Assembly (NCBI GenBank): GCA_012838225.1
Contig: DUPT01000034.1
Span: 1-50,766 of the forward strand
Length of the DNA stretch: 50,766 nucleotides
Source of the DNA: Tissierellia bacterium
Lineage (GTDB): Bacteria; Bacillota; Clostridia; Peptostreptococcales; Acidaminobacteraceae
Reading direction: 5' to 3'
The position numbers were made by a program, and so were the translations under genes. The notes under the pieces were generated by a model that worked only from the letters and a program-made list of their open reading frames with translations, made no database searches and had not been told where the DNA came from. Below, one piece after another: positions 42,519 to 50,689 of this stretch (position 1 is the stretch's first letter; each line of letters opens with the position of its first letter).

Positions 42519-43664
42519 ATGTTTGACATAGAAGTAAGGGACGACCTTCACAACTTCACCGTCATCAAAGTTGTCGGCGTTGGCGGAGGCGGAAATAACG
42601 CAATTAATCGGATGATCGAAGCCCAATTGGAAGGGGTGGACTTCATTTCGATCAACACCGATAAGCAGGATCTATCTCTGACCAAGAGTGAAGTCAAACT
42701 GCAGATTGGGGAGAAGATCACCAAGGGTCTGGGCTCCGGTTCCAAACCGGAGGTCGGAGAACGAGCGGCCGAAGAAAGCCGCGATGAGATCCGAAAGAAT
42801 CTCGAAGGAGCCGATCTGGTATTTGTCACCTGTGGTATGGGCGGCGGAACCGGTACCGGTGCCTCACCGGTCATTGCCGAGATCGCGCGTGATCTGGGAG
42901 CGCTCACCGTCGGTGTCGTCACCAAGCCGTTTGGCTTTGAAGGCCGTAAGCGACTGCTCCAGGCCGAAGGCGGGATCGAGATCCTGAAAGAAAAGGTCGA
43001 CACCCTGGTCACCATCCCCAATGATAAGTTGTTAGAGATCGTCGATAAAAAGACCTCACTGGTCGAGGCGCTGAAAGTCGCCGATGATGTCCTACGCCAA
43101 GGCGTCCAAGGCATCTCGGATCTGATCACCGCCCCGGGCCTGATCTCGCTTGACTTTGCCGACGTCTGCACCATCATGAAAAACCGCGGTATGGCGCATA
43201 TGGGCATCGGTATCGGTAAGGGCGAAAGCCGAGCCGTCGATGCGGCCAAACAAGCGGTCTTCAGTCCGCTGCTCGAAACTACAATTGAAGGTGCAACCGG
43301 TTTACTGATCAATGTGACCGGCAATAGCACCGTCGGCCTGCATGAAACAGCCGAGGCCCTCAATCTGATCACGGAATTGGCCAATCCCGATGCCGAGATC
43401 ATTTACGGAACATCGATCAATGACAATATGAGCGATGAAATGAAGATCACGGTCATCGCCACCGGTTTTCAGGGACAAAAGGGTCGCCGCTTTCCCAAGA
43501 TGTCGACCAGCAACCTAAGCGGTGATGAATACCATCCGCTCAAGGATGTCCGTCCGGTCGAAGCGACCCGGGAAGAAGTCGTCATTCCGCAGGAAGAAAC
43601 CGAGTCCTGGGACTCCAGTCGGACAAGGGCCGATCTGCCGAGCTTCTTAAAGAATCGAAAATAG
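42519..43664 (+). CDS. ftsZ: cell division protein FtsZ
   Basis: 381 aa tubulin-like GTPase that forms the Z ring. Motifs: [18 protein letters not shown], the tubulin signature GGGTGTG near 107-113, [14 protein letters not shown] in the C-terminal domain, a flexible linker, and a conserved tail LPSFLKN that binds SepF and other partners. ATG 42519 is 5 nt after AAGGAGG. ftsA, its common upstream partner, is absent; sepF lies at the end of the window and can serve as membrane anchor. Confidence 0.97.
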   Translation: MFDIEVRDDLHNFTVIKVVGVGGGGNNAINRMIEAQLEGVDFISINTDKQDLSLTKSEVKLQIGEKITKGLGSGSKPEVGERAAEESRDEIRKNLEGADLVFVTCGMGGGTGTGASPVIAEIARDLGALTVGVVTKPFGFEGRKRLLQAEGGIEILKEKVDTLVTIPNDKLLEIVDKKTSLVEALKVADDVLRQGVQGISDLITAPGLISLDFADVCTIMKNRGMAHMGIGIGKGESRAVDAAKQAVFSPLLETTIEGATGLLINVTGNSTVGLHETAEALNLITELANPDAEIIYGTSINDNMSDEMKITVIATGFQGQKGRRFPKMSTSNLSGDEYHPLKDVRPVEATREEVVIPQEETESWDSSRTRADLPSFLKNRK

Positions 43665-43682
43665 GCCTTTATGGCCTTTTTT
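43663..43682 (+). terminator. terminator after ftsZ
   Basis: A 5-bp stem AGGCC/GGCCT (43663-43667 with 43673-43677) and a run of six T (43677-43682). It begins on the second base of the ftsZ TAG stop. The short stem suggests partial read-through into nrdR. Confidence 0.7.
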
Positions 43683-43695
43683 GTTGGAGGAAATC

Positions 43696-44157
43696 ATGAG
43701 ATGTCCCTTCTGCGGGGCAGAGGAATTGAAGGTAATCGATTCACGCCCCAATCTGGAAAACAATACCATCCGTCGGCGCCGAGAGTGCATGGACTGCTCA
43801 TCGCGCTTTACCACCTATGAGCGGATCGAAGATGTCTCGCTGATGGTGGTCAAAAAAGACGCCAACCGGGAAGAGTTCAACCGATCGAAGATCATGCGCG
43901 GCATCGTGCGGGCCTGTGAGAAACGACCCGTCAGCGCCCAACAGATCGAGGATGTCGTCACCCGGATCGAACAAAAGCTGGCCAATCAAATGAAGAAGGA
44001 AGTGTCGTCTCAGGCGATCGGTGAGCTGGTCATGGCCGAGCTGAAACAATTAGATGAAGTTGCATATGTTCGCTTTGCCAGCGTCTATAAGTCCTTCCGT
44101 GACATCGATACCTTTGTGCTGGAATTAAGGAAGATGCTCCATGAGAAAAAGCAATGA
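43696..44157 (+). CDS. nrdR: transcriptional repressor NrdR
   Basis: 153 aa. It represses ribonucleotide reductase genes in response to dATP/ATP. The N-terminal zinc ribbon has CPFC and CMDC; RRRRECMDCSSRFTTYERIE is typical; the ATP-cone domain follows (VVKKDANREEFNRSKIMRGI). It ends with the family YVRFASVYKSFRDIDTF. TGGAGG precedes ATG 43696. It overlaps pgeF by 17 bp. Confidence 0.95.
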   Translation: MRCPFCGAEELKVIDSRPNLENNTIRRRRECMDCSSRFTTYERIEDVSLMVVKKDANREEFNRSKIMRGIVRACEKRPVSAQQIEDVVTRIEQKLANQMKKEVSSQAIGELVMAELKQLDEVAYVRFASVYKSFRDIDTFVLELRKMLHEKKQ

Positions 44158-44800
44158 TCGTTTGATCTTAGGCTATGATCGATTTAAGGCGACTGTCGGC
44201 GTATCGGCGGCCGTCTTTGGCCGTGAACTGGAAGAAAAAAGTCGGGAGCTGGGCGCTCCTGATTTTTCGTCGATGATCCAGGTCCATGGCAACCGGATCG
44301 CTCAGGCAATGCCCGGCGTCATCCACCCTGAGACCGACGCGCTGGTAAGTGATCGAAAAGGCCTCATGCTCTACGGCTGCTTTGCCGATTGTCTGCCGAT
44401 CTATGTCTGGGATGAGGACAAGGATCTGATCGGGCTGGCCCATGCCGGCTGGAAGGGAACGGCCGGTCGGATCGCGCAGCTTCTGGTCGAGCATTTGATC
44501 GAGCTCGGAGCCTCCGAGCTATCCGCCTTTATCGGTCCCGGCATCTGCGCCAAGCACTACCAGGTATCGGCCGGCTTCGATCAGCTGCTCAAGCCGGTTG
44601 AACCCAGCGCCTATATCTCAGCTGACGAGTCCTTCTACTTCGATCTGTTTGCTGAGAACCGGGCCCAGCTGGAGCAGTATCTGCCGGCCGAGCGGATCGC
44701 CCAAAGTGATAGCTGCACCTTCAGTGATCCGGCCTACTATTCGTATCGGCGAGATCAACAGACCAGGGGGAGAAACCTTGCCTACCTTATGCTTAAATGA
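44141..44800 (+). CDS. pgeF: peptidoglycan editing factor PgeF (YfiH)
   Basis: 219 aa, laccase-domain family. In other bacteria PgeF removes misincorporated L-Ser from UDP-MurNAc precursors, and related enzymes act on purine nucleosides. The zinc-site residues are visible: His in MIQVHGN, Cys in FADCLPIYVWD, His in LAHAGWKGTAGR; FIGPGICAKHYQV follows. It is between nrdR and a DUF512 gene, both overlapping. Confidence 0.9.
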   Translation: MRKSNDRLILGYDRFKATVGVSAAVFGRELEEKSRELGAPDFSSMIQVHGNRIAQAMPGVIHPETDALVSDRKGLMLYGCFADCLPIYVWDEDKDLIGLAHAGWKGTAGRIAQLLVEHLIELGASELSAFIGPGICAKHYQVSAGFDQLLKPVEPSAYISADESFYFDLFAENRAQLEQYLPAERIAQSDSCTFSDPAYYSYRRDQQTRGRNLAYLMLK

Positions 44801-46067
44801 AGTGATTTTAATCGAGCCCGGCAGCATTGCCGAGGAGCTCGGTATCCCGGTCGGTTCAAGACTCCTAGAGATCAATGGCCGACCGATCCTCGACCGACTC
44901 GACTACTGGTTTTTAAGCAGTGCCGATGAGCTATCGCTCGTGATGGCCGAGGGGGATGAAGAGGTCGAGTATATAATAGAGAAGGATTATGACGAATCGC
45001 TCGGTCTGGTCTTTCCCGATTCGCTGATGGATGCCGCCAAGCATTGTCACAACCACTGCGTCTTCTGCTTTATCGATCAGCTGCCCGAGGGATTAAGGCA
45101 GACGCTGTATTTTAAGGATGACGATTCGAGACTGTCTTTTCTGCAGGGCAATTTTGTCACGCTGACCAATCTGACTCAGACTGACCTGCAGCGGATCGTC
45201 GACTATGGGATCCATCCGATCAATGTCTCGATCCATTCCCTCGATCCACTCGTCCGCCGCCGGATGCTGGGCAATCCGCGCAGTCTGGAGATCAAATCAC
45301 AGCTCGACTTTTTAGCTCAGAAGCAGGTGCGGATGAATGGTCAGATCGTACTGGTGCCGGGCTATAATGACGGACCGGATCTGGAGCAGACGCTGGAGGA
45401 GCTGATGGACTATCACCCGATGCTTCAGTCGGTCGGGATCGTACCGGTCGGCTTGACGAAATTTCGTGATAAGCTGCCCCGGATCACAGGCTTTACGCCC
45501 AAGGCAGCCGGTCAGATCATTCAGCGGGTCGCTCGCTTTCAGGAGCGGGCGAGGGACAGACTCGGAACCCGTCTGGCCTTTTTAGCCGATGAGTTCTATC
45601 TCTTGGCCGATCAAGCGCTGCCGCCCGCCGACGACTACGAGGGCTTCCTCCAGCATGAAAACGGCATCGGGATGGTCCGACGCTTCATCGACGAGCTCGA
45701 GGGAGTCAGACCTTCGGGACCGCTCTCGCCCCGTCATTTTGTCACCGGGACGGCCTTTTATCCCATCCTAAAAAGTTTGGTCGATCAGCTCAATATCCAG
45801 TATAATGAGACATGGAAGGTCTCCGCGGTGACCAACCGCTTTCTAGGCGAGACCATCACCGTGGCGGGACTCGTCACGGCCAGGGACCTGATCGATCAGG
45901 TGGTGGTCGAACAAGGTGAGACCCTGTTTGTGTGTGAGACGATGTTCAATACCGATGGTCTGACACTCGATGATTATTCCAAAGCCGATATCGAACAGGC
46001 CATGAATACTCGGATCGAGGTCGTCGCCAATCACGGACAGGAACTATTGAAGGAGTTATCATGTTAA
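44778..46067 (+). CDS. DUF512 radical SAM protein with PDZ-like N-terminus
   Basis: 429 aa. The chosen start is TTG 44778 because GGGGGAG lies 6 nt ahead and translation begins with LCLNEVILIEPGS; no in-frame ATG is near. Residues about 10-50 form a PDZ-like module (GSIAEELGIPVGSRLLEING). The radical SAM site CHNHCVFC (CxxxCxxC) follows near 90, and the DUF512 region occupies the C-terminus (HFVTGTAFYP). The function is not established. The gene is commonly upstream of der in Clostridia, as here, with a 7-bp overlap. Confidence 0.87.
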   Translation: MPTLCLNEVILIEPGSIAEELGIPVGSRLLEINGRPILDRLDYWFLSSADELSLVMAEGDEEVEYIIEKDYDESLGLVFPDSLMDAAKHCHNHCVFCFIDQLPEGLRQTLYFKDDDSRLSFLQGNFVTLTNLTQTDLQRIVDYGIHPINVSIHSLDPLVRRRMLGNPRSLEIKSQLDFLAQKQVRMNGQIVLVPGYNDGPDLEQTLEELMDYHPMLQSVGIVPVGLTKFRDKLPRITGFTPKAAGQIIQRVARFQERARDRLGTRLAFLADEFYLLADQALPPADDYEGFLQHENGIGMVRRFIDELEGVRPSGPLSPRHFVTGTAFYPILKSLVDQLNIQYNETWKVSAVTNRFLGETITVAGLVTARDLIDQVVVEQGETLFVCETMFNTDGLTLDDYSKADIEQAMNTRIEVVANHGQELLKELSC

Positions 46068-47386
46068 AACCGGTTGTTGCCATAGTGGGTCGTCCCAATG
46101 TTGGCAAGAGTACCTTTTTTAATAAAGTCGTCGGTCGACGGATCTCGATCGAACAAGACGAACCCGGCGTCACGCGCGACCGGGTGTATGCCGATGCCCG
46201 CTGGCTCAATCGTGAATTCACCCTGATCGATACCGGTGGACTCGATCCCTCATCGGAGGATGTCCTGCTCTCGCAGATGAGAGAGCAGACGAAGCTGGCG
46301 ATCGAGATGGCCGATGTCATCGTCTTTATGATCGATGGCAAAGAAGGATTGACCCATACCGATGATGAGATCGCCCAGATCCTTCGTCGGTCGAAAAAGC
46401 CGGTCGTGATGGTAGTCAATAAGATCGATACCTTCGAACAGAGCCGTGATGTCTGGGACTATTATGAGCTCGGCTTTCGGCCGATCCCGATCAGCTCGGT
46501 CAATAGCCTAAACCTTGGGGATCTGCTCGATGAGATCGTTCAGCTGTTCCCGGCCCATACCCAGGAGTACCGCGAAGAAAATATCATCTCGGTCTCGATC
46601 ATCGGCCGACCCAATGTCGGCAAGAGCTCGCTCGTCAATAAGCTCTTGGGGGAGAACCGAGTCATCGTATCGAATATTCCCGGGACCACCCGAGAAGCGA
46701 TCGATACCGAGCTTAAAGTAAACGACAAGACCTTTCGCTTTATCGATACGGCCGGTGTTCGAAGAAAACGGGCGGTGGCCGATCAATCGATCGAGCGCTA
46801 CTCGGTGCTGCGAAGCTTTCATGCGATCGATCGCTCCGATATCGTGATCCTGATGGTCGATGCCTCCGAGGGCTATACCGAACAGGATAAGAAGATCGTC
46901 GGCTATGCCCATGAGGCCGGCAAGGGCATCCTGGTGCTGGTCAATAAATGGGATCTGATCGACAAGGGCAATCGGACGTATCGTGAGTGGCAGGACCGAT
47001 TCTATCAGGAGTTTCCCTTCCTGCGCTATGCCATGGTCGAGATGATCAGTGTCCTCGAAAACAGCCGAGTCTCAAAGATCATCCCGATGCTTGAGACGAT
47101 CGATCAAAACCGAGCCCGCCGGATCCCGACCGGCCAACTAAACGATCTGTTGCATGAGATCATCCTGATGCATCCGCTGCCTCAGGACAAGGGACGCAGC
47201 CTGAAGATCTTCTATGCCACGCAATCGGAGACCAAGCCGCCGACCTTTGTGCTGTTTATCAATGACGAGTCGCTGATGCATTTCTCCTATCTGCGCTATC
47301 TGGAAAACCGTTTCCGGGAGGCTTATGAGTTCACCGGCACTCCGATCCACTTCGTGCTCAAAGAAAGGACACGCGAACAAGTATGA
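46061..47386 (+). CDS. der: ribosome assembly GTPase Der (EngA)
   Basis: 441 aa with two tandem GTPase domains, needed for 50S assembly. First domain: GRPNVGKST, DTGG, NKID. Second domain: GRPNVGKSS near residue 185, DTAGVRRK and NKWDLIDKG. A KH-like C-terminal domain follows. The ATG lies inside the end of the DUF512 gene and the stop overlaps gpsA (ATGA). plsY, often placed after der, is absent. Confidence 0.96.
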   Translation: MLKPVVAIVGRPNVGKSTFFNKVVGRRISIEQDEPGVTRDRVYADARWLNREFTLIDTGGLDPSSEDVLLSQMREQTKLAIEMADVIVFMIDGKEGLTHTDDEIAQILRRSKKPVVMVVNKIDTFEQSRDVWDYYELGFRPIPISSVNSLNLGDLLDEIVQLFPAHTQEYREENIISVSIIGRPNVGKSSLVNKLLGENRVIVSNIPGTTREAIDTELKVNDKTFRFIDTAGVRRKRAVADQSIERYSVLRSFHAIDRSDIVILMVDASEGYTEQDKKIVGYAHEAGKGILVLVNKWDLIDKGNRTYREWQDRFYQEFPFLRYAMVEMISVLENSRVSKIIPMLETIDQNRARRIPTGQLNDLLHEIILMHPLPQDKGRSLKIFYATQSETKPPTFVLFINDESLMHFSYLRYLENRFREAYEFTGTPIHFVLKERTREQV

Positions 47387-48375
47387 ACATAGCTGTCATC
47401 GGAGCGGGTTCCTGGGGCACAGCCTTTGGGCGCTATCTGAGCCTACAGGGTCATCGGGTACGGGTGTTTGGCCGAAACCCGGACAAAATAAGACTGATCA
47501 ATCAAACACACCAAAACAGCGAGTACCTGCCCGGGATCGAGCTGCCGCCCGACATGGTCTTTTCAAGCCGGATCGAAGAGGTAGTAGCGGAGGCCGATTT
47601 ATTGATCAATGCCATCAGCTCGCAGTATATCCGCGAGCAATACGGCGCCTTTAAGGACGTGATCGCGAAGGATCTGCCGATCATCAACCTAAGTAAGGGG
47701 ATCGAGCTGCGCTCACTCAAGCTGATCCACCAGGTGTTTCGTGAGATCTATCCCGACAATCCCTATGCGGCCCTGAGCGGTCCGTCGCATGCCGAGGAGG
47801 TGGCGATCGATATGCCGACTACTCTGGTGGTGGCCTCGGCCGATGAGGATCTGGCTCACCTCGTCCAAAGCCTTAGCAGTCGGAGCATCCGGATCTATCG
47901 TTCCAACGATCTATTAGGCGTTGAGACGGGCGGTGCTCTTAAAAACATCATCGCACTGGCGGTCGGTGTCAGTGATGGCATCGGCTTTGGCGATAATACC
48001 CAGGCGGCCATCATGACGCGCGGCATGGCGGAGATCATGCGGATGGGCGCCATGTTGGGCGCCAAGACCGAGACTTTTTTAGGGCTTAGCGGCTTTGGTG
48101 ATCTGATCGTCACCTGCACCTCGAGGCACTCGAGGAATCGCCGCTGTGGCCGGCTGATCGGTCAAGGCATGTCGGTCAAACAAGCCACCGAGCAGGTGGG
48201 GATGGTGGTCGAGGGGATCCGAACGATGGAAGCGGCTCAGGCGCTGGCCAATCAGCTCGGGATCGATATGCCGCTGACCAAGGCGTTATATGATATCATC
48301 CATGAGGGAGCGTCGATCGCCGATACCATCATCGAGCTCATGGAACGAGACTATAAACGGGAATTTATCCTATGA
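47383..48375 (+). CDS. gpsA: glycerol-3-phosphate dehydrogenase [NAD(P)+]
   Basis: 330 aa. It reduces dihydroxyacetone phosphate to sn-glycerol-3-phosphate for phospholipid synthesis. NAD-binding GAGSWGTAFG is at the N-terminus; ALSGPSHAEEVA, GGALKNIIALAVGVSDG (catalytic Lys) and GLSGFGDLIVTCTS are all typical. It follows der by overlap; in spore formers spoIVA often comes next, but here a HlyD-like gene does. Confidence 0.95.
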   Translation: MNIAVIGAGSWGTAFGRYLSLQGHRVRVFGRNPDKIRLINQTHQNSEYLPGIELPPDMVFSSRIEEVVAEADLLINAISSQYIREQYGAFKDVIAKDLPIINLSKGIELRSLKLIHQVFREIYPDNPYAALSGPSHAEEVAIDMPTTLVVASADEDLAHLVQSLSSRSIRIYRSNDLLGVETGGALKNIIALAVGVSDGIGFGDNTQAAIMTRGMAEIMRMGAMLGAKTETFLGLSGFGDLIVTCTSRHSRNRRCGRLIGQGMSVKQATEQVGMVVEGIRTMEAAQALANQLGIDMPLTKALYDIIHEGASIADTIIELMERDYKREFIL

Positions 48376-49523
48376 TGAAACCTTTTTTAGGCCGACTGAT
48401 CATGCTGGTGATCGTGGCGGTCCTGGTCCTGATCGTTTTGAATCAGATCGGGGTGTTCAAGCCGCAGATGAGCAGCTATCCGGCCGAGATCAAATTACTT
48501 AAAAATGAATTTGTCACCGATGCCATCATTTTTCGAAATGAGGCCTTGGTGATGGCCGATCAAGGCGGCGATGTCACCTTTATGGTCGAAGACGGTGAGC
48601 GCGTCCCGCAAGGGTCGTTGATCGCGACGATCACACCGAGTGAATCGAGCCAGGCGTATCAGCCGTTTAGCCTAAGCGATGACTGGCTGATCGATATGGA
48701 GCTGATCGAACAGGAATATACTGCCGCTCAGGATCAGCTGGCCTACCTGGTCAAGGAATCGAGGCTGTCCGAGGTCGATCCGGTCAAGGTCCAGCTCGAT
48801 CAATTGCTGACGATCAGAAATGCCTATCAGCAGAGCAGTGGCCTGGTACCTCAAGAGACCGCCCTGGCGACCGAGGTCGGCTCCGACGGCAAGATCCATG
48901 TCACCGCCCCGCACGGCGGGATCGTCGGCTATACGGTGGCGGAGGACGATCTGCTCTACAATCCGTTCAATATCCCACTGATCGACTACAATCAGTATAA
49001 GGTCAAGCAGGAGGGACAGATCCTTCGGCGCGTCCTGGCCAATCAACCGTTTATTCGCTTGGTATCGAATCGCGAGACGTATCTGGTGATCCGAGTCGAT
49101 GAGACGACGCTCAAGCAGTTCACCCTGGGTCGACGGATCGATGTCGATATCAATGGCCAAACCATCCGGCCGGTCGTGACCAATATCTTCAAGCACGGCA
49201 AGGAATACGGCATCCAGCTGACCGTTCTGGAGGAATACAATAACGATTATAATGACCGGACATCTAGGATCACTGTGATCCCGCAGCAGCTCGAGGGACT
49301 GGCGATAAAGACCAGCTCACTCGTCGAGCAGGACAAGGTGATGGGCGTCTATGTCCTGAAAAAAGGCTACCGGTCGGAATTTGTACCGGTCAAGGTCCTG
49401 GGATTTTTCGGCAATGAAGCCATCATTGCCAGCGATAATTTCTTAGTCTCAGAAGGCAGTGAATCGGTCGTCGTACCGACTGTCAATCTCTACGATGAGA
49501 TACTGGAGGAACCGAACCAATGA
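48372..49523 (+). CDS. HlyD-like membrane-anchored protein
   Basis: 383 aa. One N-terminal membrane helix (about 8-27) is followed by an extracytoplasmic part. GGDVTFMVEDGERVPQGSLI (about 59-78) resembles the biotinyl-lipoyl domain of membrane fusion proteins, a helical region lies near 110-150, and HVTAPHGGIVGYTVAEDD is the second half of the lipoyl-type domain. Later beta-rich parts (YLVIRVDETTLKQF) fit HlyD-type adaptors. No ABC or RND pump is next to it; related genes lie beside yggS-sepF in other Clostridia, so a cell-envelope or division role is possible. Both neighbours overlap by 4 bp. Confidence 0.75.
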   Translation: MMKPFLGRLIMLVIVAVLVLIVLNQIGVFKPQMSSYPAEIKLLKNEFVTDAIIFRNEALVMADQGGDVTFMVEDGERVPQGSLIATITPSESSQAYQPFSLSDDWLIDMELIEQEYTAAQDQLAYLVKESRLSEVDPVKVQLDQLLTIRNAYQQSSGLVPQETALATEVGSDGKIHVTAPHGGIVGYTVAEDDLLYNPFNIPLIDYNQYKVKQEGQILRRVLANQPFIRLVSNRETYLVIRVDETTLKQFTLGRRIDVDINGQTIRPVVTNIFKHGKEYGIQLTVLEEYNNDYNDRTSRITVIPQQLEGLAIKTSSLVEQDKVMGVYVLKKGYRSEFVPVKVLGFFGNEAIIASDNFLVSEGSESVVVPTVNLYDEILEEPNQ

Positions 49524-50173
49524 TAGACAATCTGAACCACATCCGTGACATGATCGACCGGCACGGCCAAGGCGAGGTGACACTGATCGCCGTCACGAAA
49601 TATCAGACGATCGAGGACACCAATGCCATCATCGAGCTGGGAGTCAAAGACATCGGTGAGAGCCGGGCGCAAGATCTTGAGCAGAAGCTGCCTGATATCT
49701 CACCCGAGGCCAGGATCCACTTCATCGGTCACCTGCAGCGAAACAAGGTCAAAGACATCATCCGTCACGTCACTTTGATCCATTCGGTCGACAGCTTTCG
49801 CTTGGCCCGACAGATCGATCGCTTAGCGCGCGAGAACGAGCTGGTGATGGATATTTTAGTCCAGGTCAATATCGCTCATGAAGACGCCAAATGGGGCTTT
49901 GATGAAGACGAACTCGATCAGGTGCTCCAAGACATCGCCGAGCTGCCCAATGTCCGGATCCAGGGTCTTATGATGATGGCTCCGATGGTCGAAGATCCCG
50001 AGGAAGTCCGGGGCTATTTTCGCAAAATGAAAGAACTCTTTGACTATTACGCCGATCTTAACTATAATAATGTCTATATGAAATATTTGTCGATGGGTAT
50101 GACGAACGATTATAAAATTGCCCTGGAAGAGGGTTCCAATATGATTCGCATCGGAACCGCTCTTTTTCAATAG
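49520..50173 (+). CDS. yggS: pyridoxal phosphate homeostasis protein YggS/YlmE
   Basis: 217 aa TIM-barrel PLP-binding protein (PLPBP/COG0325). PLP lysine in AVTKYQT; DIGESRAQDLEQK, HFIGHLQRNKVKDI and YLSMGMTNDYKIALEEGSN, with IRIGTALF at the end, are diagnostic. It keeps free PLP and amino-acid pools in balance. It is translationally coupled to the HlyD-like gene and followed 8 nt later by sepF, the usual ylmE-ylmF order. Confidence 0.95.
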   Translation: MIDNLNHIRDMIDRHGQGEVTLIAVTKYQTIEDTNAIIELGVKDIGESRAQDLEQKLPDISPEARIHFIGHLQRNKVKDIIRHVTLIHSVDSFRLARQIDRLARENELVMDILVQVNIAHEDAKWGFDEDELDQVLQDIAELPNVRIQGLMMMAPMVEDPEEVRGYFRKMKELFDYYADLNYNNVYMKYLSMGMTNDYKIALEEGSNMIRIGTALFQ

Positions 50174-50181
50174 GAGGATGA

Positions 50182-50673
50182 ATGAACAATTTTGGCGACA
50201 AAGTCAAACATTTCTTTGGCTTAGAGATTCAAGAAACGGAAGAACCGGTCGAAGAGCCGCGTGAGGTCCGAGTCGAACGACGACGCTACGAACCGGACCC
50301 GGTCGCGGAAGAACCCCGCGGCTGGGAACCACCGAGAGAGAGGAAACCTGTGTCAACCAAATCAGTCTATGCCGACCGACCGGCCCCAACCAGTGAAGCC
50401 AAAGTTGTCATATGCAAATACTCACCGCTCGATCACCGAGAGAGCACCATGATCATTGATGATATCCGATCCGGCCGCCCGGTCATCCTCAACTTCGAAG
50501 ACACGGATGACTTCGTAGCCGCTAAGATCATCAATATCTGTGAAGGCGCAGCCTATGCGCTCGATGCTGATATATCAAAGATCGCCAATGAGATCTTTAT
50601 CGTCGTCCCGCAGGGGATCGATATCCTAAACAATATGGCCAAGCCGACAACCAGAGAAGAAGTCAGTTTCTAA
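50182..50673 (+). CDS. sepF: cell division protein SepF
   Basis: 163 aa. A short amphipathic N-terminal helix (MNNFGDKVKHFFGL) can bind membrane; a charged Glu/Arg/Pro-rich linker (about 20-70) follows; the C-terminal SepF domain has RESTMIIDDIRSGRPVILN and IFIVVPQGIDI. SepF polymerises, binds the FtsZ tail and can replace FtsA as membrane anchor, which fits the lack of ftsA here. AGGAGG precedes the ATG. Confidence 0.95.
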   Translation: MNNFGDKVKHFFGLEIQETEEPVEEPREVRVERRRYEPDPVAEEPRGWEPPRERKPVSTKSVYADRPAPTSEAKVVICKYSPLDHRESTMIIDDIRSGRPVILNFEDTDDFVAAKIINICEGAAYALDADISKIANEIFIVVPQGIDILNNMAKPTTREEVSF

Positions 50674-50689
50674 TTGAATAGATCCTAAA

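Noticed and set aside
42548..43402. 284-codon open frame on the minus strand inside ftsZ
   Set aside because: ftsZ is certain on the other strand; the antisense translation is low complexity (Ser, Pro, Ile rich) and has no ribosome binding site.
44598..44777. Longer N-terminus for the DUF512 protein
   Set aside because: This part only reads pgeF in another frame (Ser/Pro/Ile rich) and the conserved PDZ-like start comes after the TTG with a good ribosome binding site.
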